Assembly: GCA_022495005.1 (NCBI GenBank)
Contig: JAGYXB010001002.1
Location: 806,001-870,000, forward strand
Length of the DNA: 64,000 bases
Reading direction: 5' to 3'
Origin: Rhyacophila brunnea
Lineage: Eukaryota > Arthropoda > Insecta > Trichoptera > Rhyacophilidae
Shown here: positions 10,690 through 22,261 of the stretch, piece after piece
Numbering within the stretch: the stretch's first letter is position 1
How the letters are laid out: each line of letters begins with the position of its first letter
Made by a program: the position numbers and the translations under genes
Notes under the pieces: generated by a model
Database searches by the model: none
What the model saw: the letters and a program-made list of their open reading frames with translations, nothing else
What the model was told of the DNA's origin: nothing

Positions 10690-12086
10690 CGGGTGCTATG
10701 TCTTCTAATTTATAAGTATGTATTTATAAAGAAATCAATGTAATAAATAGTCCAACATCGATGTTCAAATTATTAGGAATCATGTTTTTAAATTATACAG
10801 CTGGATGAATCGATTCAAAATAACTTCACATCGTAAAGATACACATTTCTATATAAAATAAAGCTAATATTATGTCTATACAATATGTGTAAAAACTATT
10901 AGAATCAAATGCATTGTATTTTTAATGATACTTTATTCTAAATTTTATAGATATGCTGGAATGTGGGTAGGATTATATAAGAAAGAATTTAAAGTATTAT
11001 TTTAAGAAAACAGTAGTATTAAGTACAAATTAGTATTTTAGTTCATAGCTATTTCGTTTGCCACTAAATTCAGTTGTAAACAGGAGTAGTATTGATGTTA
11101 AAAACAATTGTTGAATTTACTATAATTGTATTAAGAAATTCTACCACGTCTTATCGATTGTGTTTTTTTATAAGATAATTTTATATTATGACATTAAGGT
11201 GATTTAAGCTGTTTTGTATACATGCTAATAGGCGTAGTAAAATCCGTGTATCTTTTTTAATCAACTGCTAACACATTTTTACAAAAGAAATGAGGCTCAG
11301 TAAGGGCTTGGTTCAGTAGAACGATCGATTATTTATAACTTATTACACATTACCAATATGCACGATGCTAGGCATTCAATGCAAAATGATAATAATATAA
11401 TATAGCTGATGCATTCCGAGTTCACACAATATGCTGAGTGGAAAGCAACTTACTCAGCAGCTAATCTACGAGTCGATAATTGAACAAGCACGAATTGGCA
11501 ATAATTATTTCTTGTACCAGCCGGTCGCCGTGTATTTCGAGTAACTGTGTTAATTAATCGTTCACAAACCCATTTCAATTATCATTTATTATATTTGTTT
11601 TTACACACTTTATAATAAGTCAATGCTCACATGAAGTGGAATATTTCTTAACATCAGTTTCATAGCTGCAATAGATTAAAATTATTGCATAAATTACATA
11701 TTGGAGACTATCATAACATGACAAATTAATTATAAATTCTAATTGTTTTGTACCATACTTAACTCAGAGACATAAGCAACATTTATGGTAAAAGCACCGA
11801 ACCAATTAATTTATTTAAAATTATTTAAACTGCGTATTGGAAATTGGAACACAATGGAAACACAATCTTCTGTAATATTTTAAATTATTAATAATATCCT
11901 ATGCCAAATAAACGAACGGAGCATAAAATCAATTACCAGGATTTTATTTTAACGATATGAATAAAATAAGTTTTTATTAATTATTATCGTCGTACCCATA
12001 GACTAATATACTTTTGTCGTACCTTTCGGCCCACTTTTCATAATAATGTTTTTGCAAATGTAACACATCTTAAAAAAAACATTGCG
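10690..12086. other. Non-coding stretch, nothing recognised
   Basis: Very AT-rich. No open frame of note and no repeat shared with other parts of the window. Confidence 0.5.
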
Positions 12087-12706
12087 TTAAGGGGGGACAT
12101 GCTCAACATAGGTCAAAATGGAGCTTTTGTTCTATTTTCAAAGCATGGTCCTGGACATACCTTAAACATTGTAGATAATCTATTTATATAATTTTGAAGC
12201 CTTATAAAGGATACTTTATATTTATTTTAAACATTTGATGACTGCATAAAGTATTTTTATTACATAAAATAGTATTCTTTTAAACCTCTCGCTCTAATGT
12301 TTTATAATATAGTCATATTTCAGTACATAAATGTGCAGTGGTGTTAAGATTTTTTACATTTATTAATTTTTAAACGCATTTATAAAACCATCAGTATAAT
12401 TTATGTCGACATTATTATAGTGAAATATTTACGATAAAAAAATATATTGATAATCTCTGTGATCCCAAATTTGACAAGAATTAGGCATTTTATCATTCAA
12501 AGAATGGGCAAGATTAACACATTTGAAGATAATTCTAAAGATACTAATTATAAGCTATGTCTTTGACCATTCAAGTGTGATAAACATCCTACGAATAATG
12601 ATTGCTTTATAATAATTATTGACCTAAGAATAAGGTAGTGTTGTTTCGAAATACGCCATTTCTTTTGGCATTCCTCAGTGGTTAAGCTACAACATACGGC
12701 CGTAGC

Positions 12707-13068
12707 CAGTGCTCGAAATGGAATATTTTACGAACCGGAGCGCTCAATATTTTATGAAAATGTTAACATAGTTATCTAATTGCTTGTGTATTTTATAAAA
12801 ATAAGTGTGTTATGCCGTGTCCACATTGGCAACAAGTTGCTGGCAACCTCATTAAATTTTGATTAAAATAATTTTTGGTCAAACAAATTATAATAATTAT
12901 CGTGAAATTTAATGAGGTTACCAGTGTGGGCAAACTTTTAGATTTTTACGTTAAATGGCAAATCTAGCTCACTGTCAAATTAATATGTCCACGAGACGGA
13001 GCGATAATTTTGGTAATTTTACGAACCGGAACGGCGCTCCGGTGCATTCCAGTCCATTTCGAGCCCTG
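12707..13068. mobile_element. hAT-type MITE, family C copy 2
   Basis: CAGTGCTCGAAATGG at the left and CCATTTCGAGCCCTG at the right, with a perfect 8-bp duplication GCCGTAGC at 12699-12706 and 13069-13076. The unoccupied version of this site is present in G2 at about 51993-52005 on the opposite strand (TATGGCTACGG), confirming the boundaries. Both ends repeat internally as ACGAACCGGAGCGCTC and ACGAACCGGAACGGCGCTCC. A further small MITE lies inside it. Confidence 0.92.
12812..12935. mobile_element. Small MITE family T, copy 2 (nested)
   Basis: ATGCCGTGTCCACATTGG...AAGTTGCTGGCAACCTCATT, then AATGAGGTTACCAGTGTGGG. This matches the complete copy at 23881-23997. It interrupts the family C consensus between GTGTGTTA and the GCAAATCTAGCTC block. 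The right end is decayed. Confidence 0.6.
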
Positions 13069-13140
13069 GCCGTAGCCATAAATTGACAAACTATAATTGA
13101 AGTAGGGAGTAAAATGATGTTAATGCGCGTTAGCCCTTAA

Positions 13141-14045
13141 TAATTATTATAGAATTGTAAAAAAATATCTATCTACCATTAGGTATATTTGTACGTATGA
13201 ACACAACACTGTAAGTATTATAAATTTGCATAAAAACAGTTTACTTTTCGTAGAACACTAGTATTGTAAAAAAATGCATAAACAATCCATGGCACTTAAT
13301 TTAAATGGCACAGTCCAAAATTGTTTCACATCTTTTAATACAGGGTAAGTAGCATAAACAAAATATTGAACGGTGTTATGTAACACAAAAAAATCATTAA
13401 AGATCAATAATTATTATCAAAGTGTTTCTTAAAAGTTTTATAATTACTCTATATTATGTAGGTTTATACAACATGCTTACACATCCACAATTTTATTGTA
13501 CCTATTTGCTAATCACCTTTATACTAAAATCTTGTCTGAATGTTAAAAAAATTATGTAGAAAGATATTAAAATGTATCATTATTGGCTATAGGAAAGATT
13601 AATAAAATAGTAAATACCGACAAAGTTCCTACAATGAAAATTTATACAACATTGCGTATTTTTTATATATTTTCAATTGATTTATAATTGCATAAATAAA
13701 ATTTTTACTTTCATAATTAAAATATACACCAAACTATTTTGTGTCTAACTAAATCTACTAGAGATAAAGAAAAATGTAGGTCTTTTAGAAGTTTTTCTTC
13801 TGTCATGTTGGTACGTGCGAAATATGCGCCTAAGCTTTCCTAATTCATGTTATGGTTATTGGTTTTCAACAAGTAGTCAGGCCTCTAAACTATAAATCCT
13901 TGCATACCTCCGGATGGTAACTTATATTTTGGCATCATTTGGAAGGCTGTATAATCACATTTTTCTCACCACCTCTTTGTTATATTATATTCACTAGAGA
14001 CATTTCCGCAATCTCTTAATAAAGCTCTTTCAGAATTTTAGTATC
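13141..14045. other. Non-coding stretch, nothing recognised
   Basis: AT-rich, no gene. Confidence 0.5.
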
Positions 14046-14049
14046 AGCA

Positions 14050-14440
14050 ATGATTTTCTTTGACGCAAATAATGCAATTAATTCGTCAGGAAAACATATA
14101 AAGGCCCCCTAAATGGTTCAACCCAGTCGCAAATATAAAAAAATACACAAATTTCGCAATTTTTTTTTTTTAATTTTTATTTTAAAATTATGTACTTATA
14201 TCGATTTAGATTTCACAGAACAAACGCTCAACTATCATTTACCAATATTAAAACCAATGATACCACATGAGAGTAAGCAGATCATGCATTGCTAAGAGAC
14301 AGTAAATTAAGACATAAATTGTAAATCTACATATTTATAGTACATTTCGTGGACACGAATTTTTTTTCGTGAGGGGTTTCAAAATCAGCCAATGCATCGT
14401 GGCCCCAACGTCACTAAACGTACATATTTTCTGCACTACA
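14050..14440 (+). repeat. Interspersed repeat family W/I, copy 1
   Basis: The left part TTTTCTTTGACGCAAATAAT with TCGTCAGGAAAA and the right part GAGGGGTTTCAAAATCAGCC, CAATGCATCG and CGTCACTAAAC recur in the same order at 60214-60650; single halves recur at 29930, 45865 and 46485. Unclassified, non-coding. Confidence 0.45.
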
Positions 14441-15056
14441 GTTCTTGAAGTAAAATCAGTTTAGTCAACAAGCAAATTCTTATTTAAAAAAAATGGAATG
14501 ATATCTAAGTGAATTTAGTTCTGTGATATAATATAATTATTATACAAATAACCAATATCAGTAACTAGGTATGTAAGCGTGACTTTAATCCTTTATTGTA
14601 TAGCTAAATACAATAATGATGCGCAGTTCTTAAGTGGATCGCAGACCATAAAGGTAAATTATGAAATTGTCAGTCAGGCAGTAGAGAAGGACATGTTGTA
14701 TTGCAGGTAGGGTAAATTCTGGTTTTCTTTTTGTTAAATTTGAATTCGGTGCGCACGCGCCTGGGGGGCGCACGCACCATACACTCATTGAACAAAGTAT
14801 GATCAACTTAATTACACTATTTAATTTTAAATATACATTTTTGATAAATAACTTGATGATAATGTTGTATGCAAGTAAAAAAAATAGAAACAAAATATTG
14901 TTCAGTTTTTAAATCTTGTTATGGATTGTAGTTAGGTCATAGGTACATATATTATTCATCAAATTGCAATAAAATAACCTTAGAGTTTAAATTTAAACTA
15001 TAAACCAACCACTATGTTAAGTCGTCTACGTCACAGCACTACATAATTATTATTGT

Positions 15057-15120
15057 GCTGACACTGTTACGTCACGTGGTTTTTGCCCGCTGATACTATT
15101 ATTTCACGTGCTCTTTGCCA
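15057..15120. repeat. Two 32-bp tandem units, each with a TCACGTG core
   Basis: Unit 1 is GCTGACACTGTTACGTCACG followed by TGGTTTTTGCCC. Unit 2 is GCTGATACTATTATTTCACG followed by TGCTCTTTGCCA. They are in exact register. Each unit contains CACGTG, the palindromic E-box core. A regulatory role is only conjecture. Confidence 0.55.
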
Positions 15121-15872
15121 GCGTTGTCAGCAGATACTGTATCTCTGACACTATTGAGAGAAATTAAAAACTTTCTTTGTGTTTGTCCTCCTCAGAATAG
15201 GTACTTCTACATTCGAAATAACGCTCTTTCTTTGATTTTGCAGTGATTTGGACATGCTAATGTTAATAAAACTTCAAGCGATATCAAGCACACACTAAAT
15301 TATTATAGGCGCGGAGAATGTAATAGCGCTGAAAGTAAATGCGAGGGTAGGGTTTTAGTTCCAGAAACGACCGTGGGGACGTAGAAACCTCGATATGAAA
15401 GGCGCACTGTTGTAGTCGCGGAATACTTAGATTGTTTCAAGCTATACCAAAGGTTTTCAGCTGTCCAGGATCTGAAACCCTTCTCCAGAATCCAAGTTTG
15501 GAGTTTAACCAGAGCGCACAATATTCCGTATTATTAGAAAAACTAACCGATTAACGGAATTTCTTTAATTTCTCGGTAAAATATAAATTTTTATCGTGGA
15601 CATAAGCTTTAGAAAAAAAATACCCGGAAGAGCTAAAAAAGCTCTCGACTATCATTTTGGCCGGTATACATCCATGACCATAATACGATTATTCTGGAAT
15701 TGCTGTTAAATGTTTTAATACAAAAACAATATCATATGGCTTAACTTCCATAACTTTCAATTTGAACGCTCATTATTTTAATCATTTCGAACCTAAAATA
15801 ATAAAGTGAATAAAGCGCCCTGGTTTTTATTGAATACTTTCGTATCGTAATAAATGTATTCATTATACAGTG

Positions 15873-15908
15873 GATCTCACAAAAGCTTCAGATAGCTTTT
15901 GTGAGATC
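15873..15908. repeat. Perfect 15-bp hairpin, 6-nt loop
   Basis: GATCTCACAAAAGCT, loop TCAGAT, AGCTTTTGTGAGATC. The stem has no mismatch. It may be the remnant of a collapsed MITE or a small structured element. Confidence 0.7.
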
Positions 15909-16378
15909 TTAAAGCTACGATAAAGCTTGTGGCCATACGAATCGTAGGCGTTGACCGAAGTAACAGGGCGACATAAGATAGCAGTGGTCTCGTCACGAAT
16001 TACCCGAGGGTTAGAGTCGTTGCGGAGCGGAGTGAGGTATCAGAGTTGGGGGGGGAGGGGTGTCCAGAGTCAGTAATAATTGAATGCTGTCAGTATTTAT
16101 TTGTTTTTGATCGGTAGACACCCGGAGCAAAGCGAGTTTTTGGATATATATTGATGTTGTAATGCTTTCATTGTTCCTAAATGTAAAGATGAAACCTAAA
16201 AAAATACTTATTAATAAAAATAACACACATATTAGAAAGAAAAAAATATAATACTTACTCAGTAAATCCTGTCTTTCCTATTCAATAAATTCTCCTAAAA
16301 TCCGGTGAGTCATCGGTCTCAAGCTCTGTCGGTTAAAACTAAAAAGGTATGACTGTCTATCACCAAAGATAACCGGAA

Positions 16379-16448
16379 AAAACAGAACATGATATAACAG
16401 AACATGAAGAAACAGGACGGTGACAAAACAGAACATGACAAAACAGAA
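16379..16448. repeat. Short degenerate tandem repeat
   Basis: AACAGAACATGA recurs at least three times with AACAGGAC and AACAGAAG variants between 16379 and 16448. A small minisatellite-like patch. Confidence 0.5.
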
Positions 16449-16551
16449 GAGCCAGGGGGAAAATAAAACATTCATTTTGGTCGTACCTATTTATAAATTA
16501 ATACTTATTAAACCTAAGTTTATAAACGAAATGTATATAAATATTTAGTAT

Positions 16552-16866
16552 CATGGCCCCCACATCTTGACGCGGGCTCTCAAGCCAGGATTTTTGGCAG
16601 GCCCAATGGTGTTCGACGTCAAATAAAATTCAGTGTATTTTTAACGATTTTCTAAACACATCGAATTATGGAGTTGTCGAGTATCAACACACATCAACCA
16701 AAAATTGCACCACACAACCATATATTTTAAAAAGGTAATAACCCTGATGTAATTTTTTTTACTATTAGATTACATTTAAAATGCGTGTTTATCTCATTTA
16801 TCTGGTGAACCCGCCACGCCGGGCCCCAGGCTAGAGCCCTCTCAGCCCCCCCTTGTGGGGGTCATA
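16552..16866. mobile_element. hAT-type MITE, family A copy 2 (315 bp)
   Basis: CATGGCCCCCAC at the left and GTGGGGGTCATA at the right (last base changed from G), with a perfect 8-bp duplication TTTAGTAT at 16544-16551 and 16867-16874. It shares CACCACACAACCATATATTT, GCCACGCCGGGCCCCAGGCT and AGCCCCCCCTTGTGGGG-type blocks with copy 3. Non-autonomous. Confidence 0.9.
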
Positions 16867-16874
16867 TTTAGTAT

Positions 16875-17823
16875 AATATTATTATAATCACTGCATGTTG
16901 GCCATTCGGCGTAAAAACCTCAATTTATCTGCTTGATTTTGATAATCATGCACCACTATTACTACTCGGTTACTAAGGGTCTCTTTTCTTTTTAACTTCA
17001 CGGCAACCTGTATGAGCATTGGCTAATAATAATTGCTGGCAATATAGATAGATACATAGGTAATATTTATGTCCACTGTTCATTCTCTTGAATCTCGTAG
17101 GTCACTTCTGCTCTTGAGACATTTTTGCCTGCTATCATGAGAGATGGTTTCTAATCCTGGTGTCCTAAAGAATTTATGACCTATTCTGGGTCCTAACTGT
17201 TTCCTCGTGTCAAATCTGTTATGAACGTCCTGAATTTTAAGTCCACAATGTTTTGTTTTCTTAAATAAATAAATACATAAACAAAATAGCATTACGCCCC
17301 CTATAAATTGTACAATTACTCATATTTCATTATGTTCCGGTAATATTATTTGACATTAATCACACGAATTACTTAAATTGCCTGTTTTTAATATTATATA
17401 CCTAAGACCTTCAGATCAAAGAATACCGTTTAAAATTATTGTTGTATTACATTAAAACTAATTTCATATTCATAGTTTAACAAATTGCTTTGGGTGCATA
17501 TTTAAATTATGGTAAACATCTGGCTTGTAATGTTGTTCTCATGATTCGCTGGCCATGGAATTAATGATAGAAAAAACGTGACCGTACAATCACGGATGTT
17601 GCTCAGAAATGGAAGGACGCGTGGAGCACAGGTCAAGTTGATAACCCCTTTGTCATCACTGTCACACGTCTGCTTTGGTGCTGTTAACAATGGCAATGTA
17701 TTAACTTGTGACTGTATTTTACATCTTAAGAAAATTGTGTTAACAATTCTATATTAAAAAAAAAACAGTTTGATCAGTACAACTTATTTGTTATCTTAAC
17801 CCTGATGTTAATTCAGGTAAATC
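16875..17823. other. Non-coding stretch, nothing recognised
   Basis: No gene. Two minus-strand frames of 64-70 codons (17080-17292, 17502-17696) show no known domain. Confidence 0.45.
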
Positions 17824-18722
17824 CAGGGGTGTAGCAAGGTGTTATAGTATACGTGGCAGTAATTAATTAATAGTGCGCTACTCGCGAAATACAAATTTAA
17901 CTTCTAATTACAATCCATAAATATTAAGTTAATCTGTTTTTAGTAATCTTTTAAATAATACGGATAAAACCTACGTCTTTTAAAAATGTATGTCCACCTT
18001 AAAACTGAATGAAAATTCAAGGATTACCCGATTTTTATTTGTTAGAATTCTTCATATTGGTAAGTTATATTGGTAGCTGACAAACGAAAAATCGTAAATT
18101 TTCTACGTAAAGTATACTAAACAGATAACAATGCTAATCAAAATTTATTTTTGTAGATAATAAACACTAAGGATACTTGTGCCGCAGGCAATTTTTTCCC
18201 ATTAAAATATTATCGTTTACCGTAATCATAAGAAAATTCGTTCTCCTCTTAATTTTGTTATCTCAGGATGAAATTTCCCTTTCACTATTTTTGTTTTATT
18301 TTTAGAAATTTTCAAGACCTTACGGCACTGATGTTTGGTGAATAATTGAGGATTTATAATAGCACGCAGCGGGAGGGGCACGCGCACATATTAAACTCTC
18401 TTTCTCTTGATATCGATTTCACTACTCACGATGGTCTTACTTACATAATTTTTACTAACTGTACTATAAACATAGAAAACTACCTACACTGTTATTTAAA
18501 TCTGTATATTTAACAAAACTATATGTGCAATCATTTAAAATACTTACTGAAAATATTTCCAGCTTTAGTGGAATTGGCTTATTTTCACCTTTCAAAATAT
18601 GCACAAAATTATTTACTAATATTTTTCTAAAATTTTTAGTTGTTTGCGACAAATGAAAATTTCTATTTTTTCACGATAAACGAAACTCAACTTCTGCGCG
18701 CCCATTCCTTGTTACGCCACTG
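17824..18722. mobile_element. Probable hAT element with TIRs, old (899 bp)
   Basis: The left end CAGGGGTGTAGCAAGG and the right end CCTTGTTACGCCACTG form a hAT-type inverted repeat pair (CAGGGGTGTAGCAAGG against CAGTGGCGTAACAAGG). The flanking octamers GGTAAATC and CGTAACGC agree at 5 of 8 positions, so the insertion is old or the boundary slightly off. No transposase frame survives. Confidence 0.6.
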
Positions 18723-18963
18723 CGTAACGCGTCTATTTGCAAATCCCGATAAATCCACAATTTAATATTTTGTGGTAAATGACTTACCTACTACTTGTTT
18801 AAAGCGAAATTGGTTGCCGACAGTGTTTTCTCGTTTGCGGTAAAAAATACTCTTGAATTCGTGTGATTTAACCATCTAACCATAACATATTGACAACATA
18901 AATTTTAGTACTTTCGGACATTTGCGTAGTATCCAAGCTGCTCAAAAATATAATTATTATCCC

Positions 18964-19392
18964 GAATGACGTCCCGAGGCAGTAGGCAGACCATGCATTA
19001 TTTAGAGGCGGCAAATTAAGGAATGAATACTTACTACCATTACAACTTTTGAAAGCAATAATGGTTTTCTATCAAGCGGTCAACGTGGACGCTTCGTTAG
19101 AGAGTACGGATAAATTAGTTTAAATAAATCACAAGGGGGCTTCCAAACTTAGCAGTATCACCAAATTTCATATATATATAAAACCATCGCTGTTTGAGAG
19201 GAGGTTTCGTAGAAATTGTCTAGTCTTCAGTAGATCTATATAGTTTTGTTGCAATAATTATTACTTCAAGATATTTTATTAGGTAGGTCTGCACCCAATA
19301 TTTTTTCTTATAATTTGAGAGTAAAAATGAAAAGGGACGGCATTCTCAGTCTGCCTAAAGGCGGCACGGCACCTTGCCTAGGGACGTCAATG
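18964..19392. mobile_element. hAT-type MITE, family L (429 bp)
   Basis: GAATGACGTCCCGAGGCA at the left and TGCCTAGGGACGTCAATG at the right are inverted repeats. ATTATCCC (18956-18963) and ATTATCCG (19393-19400) are a 7/8 target duplication. The ends resemble family K (CAGTGACGTCCCTAGAC...), so L and K may be related subfamilies. Confidence 0.8.
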
Positions 19393-19400
19393 ATTATCCG

Positions 19401-19928
19401 TTTATAGCAAAACATTTCATGTACAATTCATTACAAAGTTTCTCTTTCACGTTTTATTACCGAACACGCCACTGATACACCAATTAAAAATATAGGTAGT
19501 AATTAACAAATAATGGCGGCAGACACGTTGCCGATTCGAATAGCAGCTCTGCTGATGCATGCAATGCAATCGAATCGCGCATGCGCCGCGCTGTCGACGG
19601 GCACGCCCTCGCGGCACTGCGGCGAGATCATAAATTACGTGATTTATGTTTTTTGGTGACCACCAATCAATGTTCGGAAAAGCGCTCCCGGCTACGTGGT
19701 ACACTTATGATCGAAAACTATATACCAACACAAACTATATTCGGTGCTTTCGTGAAGACACAATATTGATTTGTTGCAGAGTATAAGACGGTGTTGATTG
19801 CTCATTGTTTCAGGTTTGTCATCATTATTTTACAGTCACAAATTCCAGACGATGAACGATTAAAGGAAACATACAAGTATATAAATGCAATACAAAAAAT
19901 GACATATCCGACTTACAAATAATTACAA
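19401..19928. other. Non-coding stretch with a CpG-richer patch
   Basis: At 19545-19625 the sequence is unusually GC- and CpG-rich for this window (ATGCGCCGCGCTGTCGACGG). Overlapping frames on both strands are unlikely to be real genes. ACACGCCACTG at 19464-19474 looks like a solitary hAT right end. Confidence 0.4.
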
Positions 19929-20359
19929 GATAAAAAGAGTTTTTTATATACAACGTTTTTAAATTTTCTGTTCAATTATTATGCTCAATATGCTCAAACT
20001 TGTACTTGATATGAAGTAAATAAAAAACAAACAAACAAATATAGAATACTGAAATGTCATTTTGACATTTCATTTTGATTTCCATAGTAACGCACGTATA
20101 TTATATTAATAATTTTGTTGCTATTTCTTCCGACATAACTTTTCATACAAAACAAAATTAACTGAAAATGAATTCAATTCTACTTAAAGATGGCTAAAAG
20201 TATTAAAAGAATGCATTGGCAACGTGTTCTGATATATTCTAAAAGTTTCAAATGTCTAACTAGTCGGGAAGTTAGTTAAAAATCGATTGAAAGATTTGTA
20301 CTGGATAAACAACCACCGGACAAACAAGAATACGATCTAATAAAAATGTTGTAAAAAAA
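19929..20359. mobile_element. MITE-like repeat family E, copy 1
   Basis: About 430 bp shared with 30712-31147, including TTTTTATATACAACGTTTTT at the left, CATAGTAACGCAC, ACTTTTCATACAAAACA, TTCAATTCTACTTAAAGATG, TAGTCGGGAAGTTAGTTAAA and AATCGATTG. Ends are weak inverted repeats (left TATACAACGTTTTT, right AAAAATGTTGTAAA). No duplication identified. Confidence 0.65.
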
Positions 20360-20671
20360 TTACGGTAAATGTGCCGCAGAGGTGGCCATGAGATTTTACA
20401 ACTTTATTTTTAGACCAAACCAAACCTAACCTAACATAACCTAACCTAATCTAACCTACCCCAATCTAACATTACCTCATATAACCTTAGTTTGTGATAA
20501 TGGTGTATCAAAATGTATGAAAATTTCAAATTTTCAATTAACGATTTTTTGATCGAAAAGCCGATGCGCCGACAAAAAAAGGTATTTATAATAATTTTCT
20601 ACATGGAATAAACTGTTTTCGTAAAAAAAAATATGAAAGCTCATGGCTACTCTGCGGCACAATTACCAAAA
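20360..20671. mobile_element. TIR element M with internal CCTAA telomere-like run
   Basis: Inverted repeats of about 35 bp: TTACGGTAAATGTGCCGCAG then AGGTGGCCATGAG at the left; the right end reverse-complements to TTTTGGTAATTGTGCCGCAG then AGTAGCCATGAG. Inside, 20407-20470 is a degenerate (CCTAA)n tract (AACCTAACCTAACATAACCT...). The telomere unit of most insects is TTAGG, its complement. Element M abuts family E copy 1. Confidence 0.75.
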
Positions 20672-21075
20672 TGACATATCTGACTTATAAAAAATAAGTA
20701 CTGTAAGTAGTAAATTATTGCGTTTTATTTACTTAAAAAGATATTGTTGACAAAGCTAACCCAATAGGAGAAAACATGACGTATTATGATTATATTAATA
20801 TATATTGTGTAGAACAGCGTTTCCCAAACCTTGTTTGCTATTCGCTCCGTTTTTAAAGTAATATTATTTTCAACGCCTCCCCACACCAATGAAATTTCTA
20901 TCCCGAATAATGGTATAACTTTTGAATTTCAGTATGCTGAATTAGAAATTAATTTAGAAGTTAAATTATTAGTAGTAGGTAGGTAGGTATATACCAAATC
21001 AAATCAGTAAGATTATAAACAATAACTGATGAAGGGTGGACAAGATATTATTGTTCTTCTAATTATTTATCTATA
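20672..21075. other. Non-coding stretch with a solitary hAT-like end
   Basis: CAGCGTTTCCCAAACC at 20826-20841 resembles the left end of a hAT element; no partner end found. TGACATATCTGACTTATAAA at 20673 resembles 19898-19917, so the E/M pair may have inserted into a duplicated context. Confidence 0.35.
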
Positions 21076-21140
21076 TTAGGGCTCAGACTCACAACGACGA
21101 TGACGCGCTGTAACTGCAATGCTGTATGTCTGAGCCCTTA
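21076..21140. mobile_element. Very short TIR remnant (about 65 bp)
   Basis: TTAGGGCTCAGAC at the left and GTCTGAGCCCTTA at the right are near-perfect inverted repeats around only about 40 bp. Probably an internally deleted MITE. Confidence 0.55.
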
Positions 21141-21364
21141 AGCTATAGGTATATCATATTGCTCACTTGTTCTCCAATCACCCAACTGCCCCCAGAGCCG
21201 GCAACTCTCCGCTCGATCTTTCCAGTGCCAGCGTCCACTTTGAAGATCCATGGTATAGAATGACATCATCAGTATCCCAAAACTACGATTCGATTTCGAT
21301 TTCGATGCCACATTTAATGTTTTTTGAGATTAGTATTATGATAATATAATCAAAGCTCTTAGAT

Positions 21365-21643
21365 CAGGCACGGGCAAATCGCGGGCCGCGAGCAATATTA
21401 TATTTTTGAAAAAGATTCACGTTTTTATCTTCTAACGCCTTTCTCAAATACAAAATTAATACACCTGAATTTAAAAAAATGTTAAAAGACGTAAAACAGT
21501 TCCATTCATCTCATTAGATTGTTTTGTTTTTGTTAATAAATAGTGTAGGTACATAATATAAAAATGGTAGTGTACTTGCGGCCCGCCGCTCATTTTGAAT
21601 TCCTGAATTTTGGCCCTTCATCCGAGAAGTTTGCACCCCCCTG
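21365..21643. mobile_element. hAT-type MITE, family O (279 bp)
   Basis: CAGGCACGGGCAAATCGCGG at the left and GAAGTTTGCACCCCCCTG at the right form the Charlie-like hAT end type (CAGGGGTGGGCAAA...), with GCGGCCCGCCGCTC internally. Target duplication TCTTAGAT (21357-21364) and TCTTAGTT (21644-21651), 7/8. Confidence 0.85.
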
Positions 21644-21651
21644 TCTTAGTT

Positions 21652-22006
21652 AGATGGCCTTGGGATCAATCAACAAAATTCAAATTTTACATTGCTCTTC
21701 TGTAATATTGCAAATCATTACCTACGTTCTTTTAACTCAGTGCGGTTTACTGTTATTTTTTTATTTGTGACCTAACATAATATTTTTATTATCCACTATT
21801 TTTTATGGGTTTCATACATATCCATCCGATAGGGTCTAGCTAGTACCTACATGAGTGAATATGCTGCGACCAGTATCTCCTTCGTATCACCCTTGCACTA
21901 ATAAAATATGTGAACGCCTGTGGACACACGAAACCCAGGCATTATGAATATTTTATACCTATAATCGCATCTTTTACTTTTCTAGATTTTTTTTAGTTAA
22001 TAAAAC
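21652..22006. other. Non-coding stretch, nothing recognised
   Basis: No gene or shared repeat seen. Confidence 0.45.
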
Positions 22007-22203
22007 ACGTGGGTCCCAGGTTTGAATCCTAGGTCTGGCAAGTTCATATATTATTTTTCAATTTGTGTGTGAGTCAGGGTTTTGACCTAATAGGTTGAGC
22101 AAGTGGCTGACATTCATTTTTCGTAAAAAACAAAATCTGTTACTGCAAACCTCTACTCTGTGGAGGCCCATATGATCCTATCAGGATCGGACATGGTCGG
22201 GAA
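22007..22203 (+). mobile_element. SINE1, 5'-truncated
   Basis: Starts inside the tRNA head just before the B-box (ACGTGGGTCCCAGGTTTGAA) and continues through CAATTTGTGTGTGAGTCAGG, GTTGAGCAAGTGGCTGACAT and TCCTATCAGGATCGGACATG. The A-box half is missing, so it could not be transcribed by pol III from its own promoter. Confidence 0.8.
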
Positions 22204-22261
22204 AATATATCAACAACAATCAAAAATACCCAGACTTTTAAGAAAATCATATACTCACATA

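Larger units (their letters stand above)
12091..13136 (+). mobile_element. TTAA-flanked element G, copy 1 (single-armed)
   Basis: Flanked by TTAA at 12087-12090 and 13137-13140. It starts GGGGGGACATGCTCAACATA and ends GCGCGTTAGCCC. Its first 300 bp match both long arms of G2 (51597-52605), and the rest matches the G2 core in reverse orientation. It is interrupted by a hAT MITE (12707-13068). TTAA duplications are typical of piggyBac and Kolobok-type transposons, but the GGG...CCC ends are the opposite of piggyBac's usual CCC...GGG. No transposase frame. About 680 bp after removing the nested element. Confidence 0.7.
14441..16551. other. Non-coding stretch with small local structures
   Basis: No gene recognised. 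It holds a GC-rich imperfect hairpin at 14748-14778 (GGTGCGCACGCGCC with GGGGCGCACGCACC), a 32-bp tandem pair (15057-15120) and a perfect hairpin (15873-15908), listed separately. A 72-codon minus frame at 15303-15521 has no recognised domain. Confidence 0.45.

Noticed and set aside
19447..19769. Overlapping 60-85-codon frames in a CpG-rich patch
   Set aside because: Frames are open on both strands because of base composition; no domain, start context or splice pattern is convincing.
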